A stretch of 64,000 nt of DNA. It comes from Epiperipatus broadwayi (taxonomy: Eukaryota > Onychophora > Udeonychophora > Euonychophora > Peripatidae). Where the stretch lies: NCBI GenBank assembly GCA_028023455.1, contig JAQFVV010012416.1, positions 4,943,594 to 5,007,593 on the forward strand, read 5' to 3'. Numbering within the stretch: the first letter of the stretch is position 1; each line of letters starts with the position of its first letter. The translations under genes were made by a program, and so were the position numbers. The notes beneath the pieces are model-generated. The model saw only the letters and a program-made list of their open reading frames with translations. It was not told the DNA's origin and made no database searches. Of this stretch, positions 10,292-22,200 are shown in pieces.

Positions 10292-10779
10292 ACATGCTAC
10301 ATAAGTTTGTATCTCAATTAACATGGTACATAAAAACTTATGTTCCCATCATTATATCATTTCATTTAATGAAGTCTACTCAGAATTACTAATAAATAAT
10401 GACATAAATTGCTGTGATGAATATATATTAGATAAAATGTCAACTCAATAAAAACAATCATCATTTTCTTTTGTTGAATAAAAACTAATTATCAAAAACT
10501 AGTCATTGAAACATTCTGGTATTGTCAATTAGTGTTAATAGAGTGAAGTAATTCTTATATAATTGACTGTAATTAAAAATAATAATCATCACAATATAAA
10601 AACTCATCTTCTATAGGTCTTAACTATTTTAAGAATTAGATACTTTTCACTTTTATTTTCACTTTTAATTAATTAAAAAAATAAATCAATAAAAATTTGT
10701 GATAAAGACTTTCTAAAATAATAAAATACTGATAATTAATCTGAATTAAATATGCTTAATTATAAAAATGCAATACAGA

Positions 10780-11110
10780 GTGTACCAATAGCTCAAACAA
10801 GCTCTTATTAATAAGTGCGGTAAGAGAAAATATTTAAAATCTCTATACGAAATACTTATCCCCAGACCAATTGGTTTCGAGCCTATGGCTCACCTCAGTG
10901 AGAGCTAGAATATTCAGACACTCGATCTACAATATCAACTCAAAACCCAACACTTATTTAATACATAAGTATTGAGAAGAAACTGAAATTTTCAGACATA
11001 AAAAAGTCTTTAACTTCAGCTATCTACCTCAAGTAGCTATAAGGTACTGAACCAAATTCAGATCTACCATATATTAATAGCCCTAGCATCACCAAAGCCT
11101 TAAAGGTAAA
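10780..11110 (-). mobile_element. Diverged hammerhead-repeat family copy
   Basis: The layout parallels the 466-base units. On the minus strand a GGCTTTGGTGATGCTAGGG region lies upstream of the ribozyme, and a GATTTTAAATATTTTCTC region lies downstream. Sequence identity to the 3.4-5.2 kb array is low, so this is a sister family. Confidence 0.5.
10848..10914 (-). ncRNA. Hammerhead-like ribozyme, diverged
   Basis: The minus strand reads CTGAGGT, a perfect GAGCC/GGCTC stem II with an ATA loop, GAAA, the palindrome ACCAATTGGT as stem III, C, then TGGGG pairing back to the upstream CTCTCA. The first core box ends in T where A9 is required, so activity is doubtful even though the fold is preserved. 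Confidence 0.55.
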
Positions 11111-11112
11111 TT

Positions 11113-11225
11113 ATAATAATCAATAAAGCAAGTCGTATATAGCATGACATTACTTTAAAAAAGCTTATACAATTTTTTTATAAAGTAATGTCACACTATA
11201 TATGACTTTCTTTATTGATTATTAT
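11113..11225. repeat. Short palindromic foldback (MITE-like)
   Basis: ATAATAATCAATAAAG on the left is mirrored by CTTTATTGATTATTAT on the right. The arms contain matching TGACATTACTTTA / TAAAGTAATGTCA. It lies directly beside the diverged hammerhead repeat. Confidence 0.75.
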
Positions 11226-11608
11226 GCTTATTTATCATATATCAAAATTAATAACCACTGAGTCAATAAGTCAAAAGTCTATATTAGTTATTTACTTCTT
11301 AAATTATTATCCAAGATTATCCCATTTTATTTGTGGATATATTAATTTTTTAAAGCAAAACTTCAAATTGATCAACAATTGGTTCTTAAATCATGATAGT
11401 TAACTTACAATATGTATGTTAGGAATACAATTCCTCACTTTATTCTATGCTAGAGCCATTTACTGTAAGATTGAGAAAGCAATGGGTAGTAGACAGTAGT
11501 CCTATACCCAAATTGTCTTCAAGAGCTAATACTATGACTATTGATTATTCAAATTATATTATAAAATTCATTACTTACTTTATTTTGCTATAATATCTTA
11601 TATAAATG
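11226..11608. other. No recognised feature
   Basis: AT-rich intron-like or flanking sequence. A 62-codon frame at 11215 is an extension of the palindrome and is not supported as a gene. Confidence 0.4.
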
Positions 11609-11761
11609 CAATTTATTCACTCTACTTTGAATACAATTTACATTAAAGTAAAAGTGGTTCTGAAGAAGACTGCATGACAGTCGAAATGTAAGATTGTGTA
11701 CACACATATGTACAAAAAAGTTTTTTGATTAAAAGTGTTCAAAGCAGAATGGATAAATTAC
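11609..11761. repeat. Small foldback with ribozyme-like core
   Basis: The inverted arms lie at 11609-11632 and 11737-11761. The centre at 11660-11686 reads CTGAAGA, A, a 5-bp hairpin GACTG/CAGTC and GAAA, a hammerhead-like order with one extra A after the first core box. Confidence 0.5.
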
Positions 11762-12277
11762 ATTCTGTTGCTAGATAATTCTTAATGAAAATATGCACAG
11801 AAAGTCATATAATGTTTTGATTGATAACTTAAAAAAAATAAGTATAGCAACGACTTTATTTCATTACTTTTCCTCTAATAACATATAATAGAAATTAACT
11901 AATAAGAGAGAAAGCTGCTTTTAAGCAAAAGTTGCTTTAACAATTTTCCTTTGTTTAGATATTTCATTAAGTATAGAAAAACTTCCAGTCACTGATGAAA
12001 TTAATTAAATCATTAAAATTTATCCAAGTTTATAGAAAGTAAAAAATGACTAAATATATCTGTTACCTCTAATATTAGCAAAAATCTTAAATTATCAATA
12101 AATTAAAAGATGTAACTTTTTTTAATTTATATATTTTACATATCTTGTAAAAGTTTTTCATCATGATAACTGTTGTTTAAAAATTAAACCAATGCAATAA
12201 CAAACAACCAATAGGCAGCCATTATAATAAGAGCAACCGATTAGTGGATAAGAGTAGATTTAAGACTAGGCACTCAC

Positions 12278-12372
12278 ATAGCATTGACATTCGTAGCAGG
12301 GATCAGCTGAATCTCTAAAATGTTGGCCCTCAGCATATAGTTGCCCATCGTAATTACATCCTGGAACGACAC
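12278..12372 (-). CDS. VWC gene exon K (first half of a VWC module)
   Basis: The exon is 95 bases, phase 1 to 0. It encodes GVVPGCNYDGQLYAEGQHF and CYECQCY, and its donor TAT/GTGAGT is strong. The second half of this module should follow at lower coordinates, but I find no matching exon in 1-12277, so the next exon is probably outside the window. Confidence 0.87.
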
Positions 12373-15300
12373 CTAAACAAATAATTTTTATTTTAAAAAA
12401 CAAACTATAGATCATGAAAGTTAGTAAACAATGGAGATAATTGTTTATATAATCTCAGAAAGTACAGATTTCTTTTGCTAATACATCATTAAGAACTACT
12501 ATTTCTCCTTTTAGATTTTTAGTATTCAGTTAAAAGTGATTTTATCAATATATTAGTAATGAAAATCTGCAACTTCCTGCTACTGTGATTAGTTATCTCG
12601 TTCACTAACTTTCCTGATCTACATTATATATATATATATAAATATACCGCCACACACACACATAATGTGGATTTTTTATTATAAATATAAGAATATATTC
12701 TACCAGTATATGTAAACAAGTGCCAAATATTACAATAATAAATCTTAATTATTTTACTGAGCCAGGTTTTCAATTAAGCACATCTTTGTCAAAACAAGAC
12801 TACAATGGCTACCACTTACAGTTAAGAGTACAATAACTCAAGTTAAATACCTATATTTTATTGACGATCATCATTACTGATTACATATTCAAAACAAAAC
12901 AGGTTAAAACTTCAATTTATAATCCCTGATTTTTTCCTGTGTCTTAATTTCTATTTTAAAATGAAATTAGATTTTCTTTTAGATTGTTTCCTAGGTATAT
13001 TCCCCTCCATTACTTCCTGAATAAATTGGGGTGTTGCAGGATATTATTTATAGAGTAGTGCACTGTATGGAGAGTTTTGCTTCTGTGTTAACAACTTGTG
13101 TAAGCACAAAGAATAGTGATAAGGTGATGTTCAGTGGTTTGATATTACCATTTAATTCAACCTTCTAATCCTAATCTGAAAGACAAATATCTTTTTTCGT
13201 TTATTAGATAGAATATTTCGTGGTTTGATTTTTTTCTTCATCCATTTTATTTTCTTAATTCTTCTCAACCTCCATATTTCAAAATACTCTTGTCTCTCAA
13301 TATTTAGCTAAAATAGTCCTAATGCATGTAGGGCAATTGGTAAAATGTAGAACTTCATATATTTTCTTGTGGAGATCAACACCCACTGTCCTTGATGTTA
13401 AAAATGATAGCTTCCTAAAGAAAACCTAATTTGATATGGTTAGTATTTTAGATATATTAGTATTTATTTGAAAATATAATCAAAATATAGTCGACTTAGT
13501 CCCTGAACTCATTTTCTAACTTAATAATAATATCTTTTTAAATTCAGGATATTACCATTCTCTTGATCTTTTAAATAATGATCTGCTTAAAAATTAAAAA
13601 GAAGTTCTATTAATCACTTCTCATCTTTTAGTCAATATTTTTGAGTTTCATGCTAACACTGTGCAATTACTTGCCAATTTAATAGATCTATAAATTTGTC
13701 CAAATATTTTTAGTCAAAAATTTATGTAGAAGATGGTCTTTTCTATTATGGTTTCTACAAATATAATAAATAAACCAGAAATAACAAAGTCAAAACTCCC
13801 CAGACAGTAGTGCCACCCTGTGCTAAACAGAGTAATCAATGGATGCCAGAAGGCTTGTGCATAAAATCCCTATCTAGTGCCTACTCATCCAATATCCCCA
13901 GACTAGTTTCTGGCTTGTGGCCATCATCAGTGAGGAGCCTTGGATCTGAGAGCACTGCACCTAGATCTTAGGATCTAATGCAACCCTCCAGCAGCCACCT
14001 TTTAACTCTACTTTACTACAAAACTATGAGAATGAAATTGAAAACATTGTTAATATCAAGATCTAAGCTCAATAGCTTATATAGTCATATAGGTCTGAAC
14101 TCAATTCAGCACCCATACATTTTGGTGTCTTTGGCTCTTAAACAACCATAGCCACCACTATCCTATTAGGCAGGATTTGTGTTAAACCATCAAACATCAC
14201 ATGATCACCATCTCTATACTAGCACATAATTTGTTATAAACAAAGGCAAAACTCCCCATACAGTAGTGCCACCCTGTGCTAAACAGAGTGTAATAAATGG
14301 ATGCCAGAAGGCTTGTGCATTAGATCCTAAGATCTAGGTGCAGTGCTCTCAGATCCAAGGCTCCTCACTGATGATGGCCACAAGCCAGAAACTAGTCTGG
14401 GGATATTGGATGAGTAGGCATTAGATAGGGATTTTATGCACAAGCCTTCTGGCATCCATTGATTATTCTGTTTAGCACAGGGTGGCACTACTGTATGGGG
14501 AGTTTTGCCTTTGTTTATAACAAATTATGTGCTAGTATAGAGATGGTGATCATGTGATGTTTGATGAAATAACAAAGTCCCATCTATGTCTTCTGTTGAT
14601 GTTAGATTGTTTAATTTTAGCTTCTTGTTTTCATTATAAATTTAAAATAATGTGAATAATATGGCTTGACCACTTCTATTTATACCATCATTATGATATT
14701 CTGTATTAAGTATAGTCAACAAAACAAATACAAAGAGATCTATTTAAATTTAGCATTCCTTTTGCTGGCAATCAGAGTGCCTCTCTTTCATGTAGACACA
14801 TTTCTTATAAATATAGATTATGAATTATCAAGGTATTATTCATTCAAAGAAATATTTCTGAGATGAAGTACCAAACTTATTAATCTAAAATCTTTGCATT
14901 CTGATGCCTATTTTTCTGTTGACCATTCAATCTGCTATTTCAAACATGTGTGCAGTTAGATTAAACAGACAACTATAAAGGGATTCTCATCTTTCTTCTA
15001 TATTGCAACTAGTATGCAATCAGTTGCTAGAACGGAAAGATCAACAATGGCTTTAAATATTTCTGTTATGATTTTTTGAACACCATTTCTTTAATTAATG
15101 TGTCCGGCTATAAAAAATGGATTTTCTATATAAATTCTCTAAATATTTTATTCAAATTTGTTATAATTTGGTTCAACATCGTTATTTTTAGTGAAGACTT
15201 TTCCTTCCAGTGAATTTTTTTTTAATTTTCTGATAAACTAGAACTGTTCTGTTTTTTTTTTGAAATTCTTCAAGTTCATAATGGAATCTCATCTTTCTAC

Positions 15301-18300
15301 TATTATTCTAGCCAGTTTACAATCTCTATCAATCTCATTTTTTTAGTCACTCATATTTTATCTTTTTTTCTTTATTTGCAACATTCTTCTCTGTTTTAAA
15401 TTTATTGATCTATTTCCAAATATCTTTTATAATGTAACTGCTCTGCAGAAATTCTTAACCAAAACTTTGCTAGAACCCCCCCTTTCTGAATTTATATCTA
15501 TTAATGGTTTTTGATATTATGAAATATTTTTTCACAGCTTTTCTAAAATCCAGTCTGATATATGCAGATTTGAACTTCCCTAGATTTCATCTGATTTATT
15601 TATTTTGCACTCATCTTGGCCATATTGTGATCTGAATCCATATTTTCTTGAAGATTTCAATATGTTATTTTACTAGCATTTTTGAATTAATATGAAAGCC
15701 AATCAATTTCTATTCAAAATATCAAAACTTTTCCAGACCTATCTACATCTCAGTGGAACTTCAAATCAGGTTTATTAACAATATTCTTTGGTCTACAAAT
15801 GTTAATAAGTCTTAATCCATGATCACGTACCATATCCTATCCAAATCTACATATAATTCTTTCTACATGGTCTGACTCATCACTTGCCAGCTAATTACTT
15901 TAGCATTTATATATTTATGGCATCTTTTTTGGCTATTTATATATCTCCACTTCTTTACTACTACATATTTATATGAAAAATTTTATTATTTTTAATAGAG
16001 TAGGAAAAGATCAATCCATATTTAAGAAAGTGAAATGAAAAACTATAAAATTTAAAAATTCGTAAAAAACATAAAAATAAAAAGTTCATCTTGTACTTTT
16101 TTTTAAAAAAAAAAAAAAAAAAATAGGATAAGCTTCATGAAATGTTTATTTTATAATAAGATTGCTGCATCCTGACTTACTCACCCCTGGAGTAAGGATA
16201 ACAATTTAGTTCGGAATCTAATTTTTTGAGGACACAATGAACATAGCGACTCAGACTAATTTTTTACAAATTTAATATATACATTTTAAATACACAAGTA
16301 CAATATAGATAGATATATGAATATCAGAAAACATTATTCTAATTTAATATAACCTGCTGTGGCAAATTTGGAATAAGTCCTTTCACTTAATAAGTTTATT
16401 CACTAATAATAATAATAATAACAATGGGAGTACTTTTACCTTTACTATCAGCACCATCCTTTACACTTGGAACCCCTTAAAATGTTTAAAATAGTAATGA
16501 TTGGGATAATTTGTTATGGCCCCAGTCGGCTTATTGACCTTCGGTAGTCAAGATTCAGGAAATAAGACACATTTCTTCCACTGCTTCATGCTGATTTCCA
16601 ACAGTTGCCTTGAAGACAATGAAGAAGAGCACATGTTCTTGCCCCCCCCCCCCCCATTTTTATATTTTTTGTTCTTTTGTTTTTCTGGAATAATTAAGCC
16701 CATTGAGAAAAATCTGAGTAATGAGTATATTATCAATTTAATCTTGCCTCTATAAATTTAATTAGTATTTTAACTCCTACTAGTTAAATTTCCTCCATTA
16801 TCTGATATTTATTTTTCCTTCTAATTTACTGTTACACAATATATTTTAGTTAAATATTTTTTATTACAGTAATTCAATTAATCTTATTCCAATTATTTAT
16901 TAATATATTGTAACCATTTGGGTTACATGGCACACAGCAACATAGTTGTGTGTGTACACATATATAGATATATAAAGTTGAAAGGAAAAGTAGAAATAAA
17001 CGCAGACAAAAATTTTAGCAGATATTTTCTACATTTCACTTGGAATAATAATGACTGTAAAGGGTTAAACAATTCTGAATTTAAAACAGAATTTTATTAT
17101 AAATTAAAACATTTAAAAAGGTCTGAATAAATATTAATATTGTATTATTAGTATTCTGATTTTGAATTTAAAAAACAAAACAAGAATGATTTATTTTTGA
17201 AATCTTTTTATTAATGCTTGTTGACATTTCTATTATCTATTTTGAGATCTTTTTAATTAGTTTAACTGATAAAATTTCCAAAATAACCTTTTAATAAAAA
17301 GTGCTTTTGGAGGGATTAAAATTGGCATTAATCAAGACAGATTGTAAACAATTACTGTGTTTTTATCACCTCAAGAGTAAAAAGGATTAGACAGATTGAA
17401 AACAGTCTGCAATGTGTTTTTATCACCTCCAGATGACACCATAAAAAGTTTGGGAAAAAAAAATTATTTCAGTTTGGATAGAAGTTTTCTGTCTGGTTTT
17501 AATATTTAGAGAAGTAGCTGGCCCACAACTAGCTGCAAAGTTAGTAAAAAATGAGTAGTTAGCTGCAGTTTGTTGGTAACTATAGCAAAGAATGGCAATA
17601 GTAAAGCTAACTGCAGAGATAGCTAGTAGAGTTATGCAGAAAACTGAATAAAGATGTAAAAATGCAAGGAAACAGCTTCTCTACAGTTCAATAATGGAGT
17701 TTGAATTTACATAGAAGAAAACTACCCACTTCTTTGTGTTGATATTCATAACTACAAATGTGTTCTGAGAAAACAGCTAACCTTCCTGGACCAATCCTAG
17801 ACAGAAGGGAAATGATCAATACCAACAAACATACTTGAATTATACTTTTATCTGATGATGGCAATTGCCTGAATTATGCCATTTTGATGATGGAGCAAAA
17901 ACCAGCTTGTCCAAGAAACCCCCCAGCTGAATGAAGAAGTAGTTATATGTATGTTTCTGTGTCTATATGCAGAGAGAAGCACAGATAAATGTATATACAG
18001 TGGTGAATAGCATTATATATGTGAACAAAATTTTAAATAAATTTTTTTAATAATTCATTTTAAAATGACATTTTAAAAGTGAGACATATAATCTATAATG
18101 ATTACTTTAAATCATTTATGAGAAAACAAAAAGACATTTTGAAATTTATATTTTTAATTTTAAAAACGATTTTATTTTTTTATTTTTTACAAAAAAATAA
18201 GTAAGAGACATTCTAAAAGAATGGAACAGTCCATAAATGATTTTATATATATTGTAACCCAGTGTTTTTGGCACTTGGTCTTCATTTAATATTATTTGTA

Positions 18301-19198
18301 TATAATATTGAAGCTATTCTTTAAAAAAAAAAAATAAAATAAAGGTAATAATATTTAACTGATAAGTGTGCTAAATTGCCTAGCTATAGTGTATGTTAGT
18401 TAATCAGTATTATTCTAATGCTGTATCATGAATTATAAATTGATAGATTACTCTAAATTAAATATTGTTATAATAGGAAGCTAATATAATATTAAAATTT
18501 TAATAAACTGTTATTAAATTTTATATTACTATAAGAAACTTAGCTAGATAAAAGAAATATAATAGTATTATTATAGTAATTACTTAAAGTCAGTTATTTA
18601 AATAGTTTATTGAAAATGTAGTAAAATAATTATAAGTAAATAAAGTTATTTTAAAAAAATAATAAATTCCATATAATATGTGTGTACATGGAAATTTATG
18701 GTACGTGCAAGTATTTTAATTTCTTATTTTTGAGCGTTTGTAGAAGTATTTTGTAAAAAAAATCAGCATTCTAAAAAAATATTTAAAAAAATTAACATAA
18801 ATATCAGTTAATTAATAATTAAAATAATGTCATAAAACTTCTGATAAGTTTATTTAATAAAGATAATAATTTTATCTTTGATTATAATCACAAATAATTA
18901 TTGATTGGTTTGATATTTTATTTATTGTTTCGATTTATTAAATTGTTTTGTAATTCATTTCAAATAACCTTAAAAACCATGTTTTTTTAATATAATTATT
19001 TTTTGATGTTGGTTAGAGGGTATTGTAAAAGATCAACAATCCACTTTTATTTTATTAAAGTGTCATTTTTGATTTTAAAAAAAAATCTCTTTGATTTGAT
19101 TTTTATATATTAGTGCTATTATTGTTTATAGTTGTTAGTCATAGTTATTATTGTTTGGATTTATTATTTTTTTTATTTATTGATGGTACATGGCTTTA

Positions 19199-19243
<45 letters not shown>

Positions 19244-22200
19244 TTGATGGTGAGATTTTAAATGGTAATAATGACATATTCTAATTAATATGTGTGTATA
19301 TCAATATTATAAATAAAAACCTATAAATTGTTAATCATGAAAAAGATTATCTTATTTTTGGTGATTATAAAAAAATGCAATGTTATTATTTATGTATATT
19401 TTTTTTAAAGCTATCAAATAAATTTTTGATGTAATATATTTTATATGATTAACATTATTTTACTTCAAATGTTATTGTTAAGAAAAATATATCAACAATT
19501 GTTGTTAGGACAAATCTACAATTGCATGTGAAAAAAAACAACAAAAAAAAAGATCGCTATTAAAAAAGTAAAAGGAGAGATCAATTGTACTTTATATACT
19601 TGTTATGTTTATTCTTCAGAATAACAATGGAGGGATAAAAAGAATATATCACAGTCAAGATTTACTGCACATTCTTTTCCTTATCCTAGCGCAATTTTAA
19701 AAAAACTGAGCAATAACTCAACATATATATATTTACATCGCATCTTGAGATTAACATTTAAGATAGCTATCTAAGGATCTACAATTGTAGACTTAATAAC
19801 CATTCGGAAACAATTAGAATTAATTAGTCGATATATTAAATTCAATATTTCAATTTTAAGGAAGGAAATCTTGGAAAGTAAAAACTGATGCAATAAATGA
19901 TCATTGACATAATATTTTCTTCTAAATTCAGCTTATAATAGAATGCATTCAAATATTAAGAAGTAAAGAAATAAAACAACAGAATAAATTGGATTTTTAA
20001 AAGGTAATAAATAATTTAATTCATTTAAATGATATGTCTATATATATATTTTTGAGATTGATATATATATATTTAAATTAAAAAAATGAAACGTTAATTA
20101 TAAGTATAATTTTGTTACATTTAACGTGTCTTGTTTAAAAAAACAAATATTTTATAAATGTCAAAATCAACATTAAGTATTTGAAATTTGAAAATAAAGT
20201 GTATAAATTTAAATTGCATATGAGTTGTTATAAACTTCTATAATGAGTTAGATTTGTCTTTACAAATTTTACTATCAAAATTTTTATTATTTATCTATCT
20301 TAATTTTTTTTAATATTTTTATTATTATTTGATAATTGGATGTGCTCTTAGGGATCACGGATCGAATTAATTTATTAAAAGTTATTTAAAGTTATGAGTA
20401 AGCATTCTTGTACCTGTCAGTTAAAAATTGTCATTATATTTATTTTTTTTGTGTGTGTATGTATATAAAACTAATAAATAAAAGATTATGTGAAATAAGT
20501 CACATATTTATATTAGGTGATAAGTTAGCACTAATTGGCAGAGTAACCAAAGAGATATTATATTTATGGGCCTGAGTGAGCCTCGTTATAGATAATAAAT
20601 TTGAGTATTCGATGCTTGTAGTAGTAAGCATGATTCAAAAATGGATAAAGTATGTAAACCTTTATAGTGTAGTGGAGTCAATTTTTGAGGATTTCTTTTG
20701 ATGTAGTGTTATTCAATCGATTAACCTAGCTTTGAGAGCATATCCATTATCTAATTTATTAATTTTACAATATTTTACCAGTCAATTAAAGTTGCAATAG
20801 AATTTGATAAACTGATCCTTTTTTTATATTGATACATACTTATATATGTGAATTTTAGGTATATTCAAAATAGAATTAGTTATTCTAAAAATTAATGTCG
20901 TTTGTTATTTGGTAAATTCAGATATGATAGAAATTAGTTTCATTTATATAATTAATCAATTATTGTACCACATATACATATACGTGTCTTAGTAAACCTA
21001 GCATAGGTATTTGTATTATTAAAAATATAACTTAAAAGTTTAATCCTGTATTATTGTAGGACAATTTAAATAATGTTCAGAAATTACACACACACACATG
21101 TATGTGTGCTTATATATATCAATGCTTGTCAAATAGGACATATATGTAAAATTTAATCATTTTTTGTCATTATTAAATATCAATTGAAATGTATTAATTG
21201 TATATTATAAATTGCATGTCTGTGCTCGCATATTATAAACCACCATGTAATAACTTCAATTTTGTATTAATCACATATATGTAAATCACAATATGATAAT
21301 TTGTTATTATTGTAAGGTAATCAAAATCAGAAGACTTAATTGATACGCATAGCTTTATTCTAGATCTTAATATCATTTTTTATAATTTTTATCATTAATA
21401 AACTTGTATTCAATTATGAAAATTATTCTAGTGGTTCTAAATATTTTTAGAATTCCTGTTTCCATCATCTGTCTTTCACATACAGTAATAGAGCTTGTTT
21501 TCTTCTGAACTAGATTTGTGTATAACTGCTGATATATAAATGGGGGTGTATTTAGTGCTTTAGGGGGCAGCCAGTATGATATTAACCTGGCTTGGCATGA
21601 GAATTATAGTTTAGTCTTATTAGAAATTAAGTTTATAGTTGGCCAGTACATTAATGGTACTAAGTGGCCAGAGCATTGATGATGATCAGTATGTTTTAAA
21701 TGTCCCAGCATTATTGTTTTGATTTCTGATCCTTATATAGTCTGATGGATGAGCACTTGGGTGGTGCATCTAAGTAATGGTTAAATAATTGCCCAAGCTG
21801 GCAAAGGCTCAATAGTTAGCCTGGTCTACAGAAGACCCATTTCCAATCCAGCCACAAAACCGACTGTTGATTTCTTTTGATGGATCATTCATGATGATGA
21901 ATATGGTTTATTTTGAGTATTACTTACTTTTTGGTTGATTTATAATTAGTTACTTTTAGTTGTTCTAATTGAGTAACTAACTGATCTCTTCTGATCTAAC
22001 TGGGCCGATCTCAGAGATATCCCTATTTTTTATGCTCTCTTTAAAATTTCAATTTCTTATATATTTATGATTATTAAAAATTACTTTAATAATTAATTTG
22101 ATATTTCATTTTATTATTTTACTTGGGGTTGATGATGTTTTGCCATTACCCCATGATCATCCCAGGGATGACCACTCCATCTTTCCCATCCTGTTACAAT

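Larger units (their letters stand above)
13792..14565. mobile_element. Hammerhead-bearing foldback, second retrozyme-like insertion
   Basis: The insertion is 774 bases with exact 14-base flanking duplications, inside the intron between exons J and K. A nearly full minus-oriented unit (from 13792) is followed by a shorter plus-oriented unit that lacks much of its 5' half, so the two ribozymes face each other. Its ends fall at nearly the same unit positions as those of the 3380-5248 insertion, but in the opposite order. Confidence 0.82.

Noticed and set aside
17850-17872. CTGATGATGGCAATTGCCTGAAT as a hammerhead
   Set aside because: The second core box is GAAT instead of GAAA and no stem I or III is evident.
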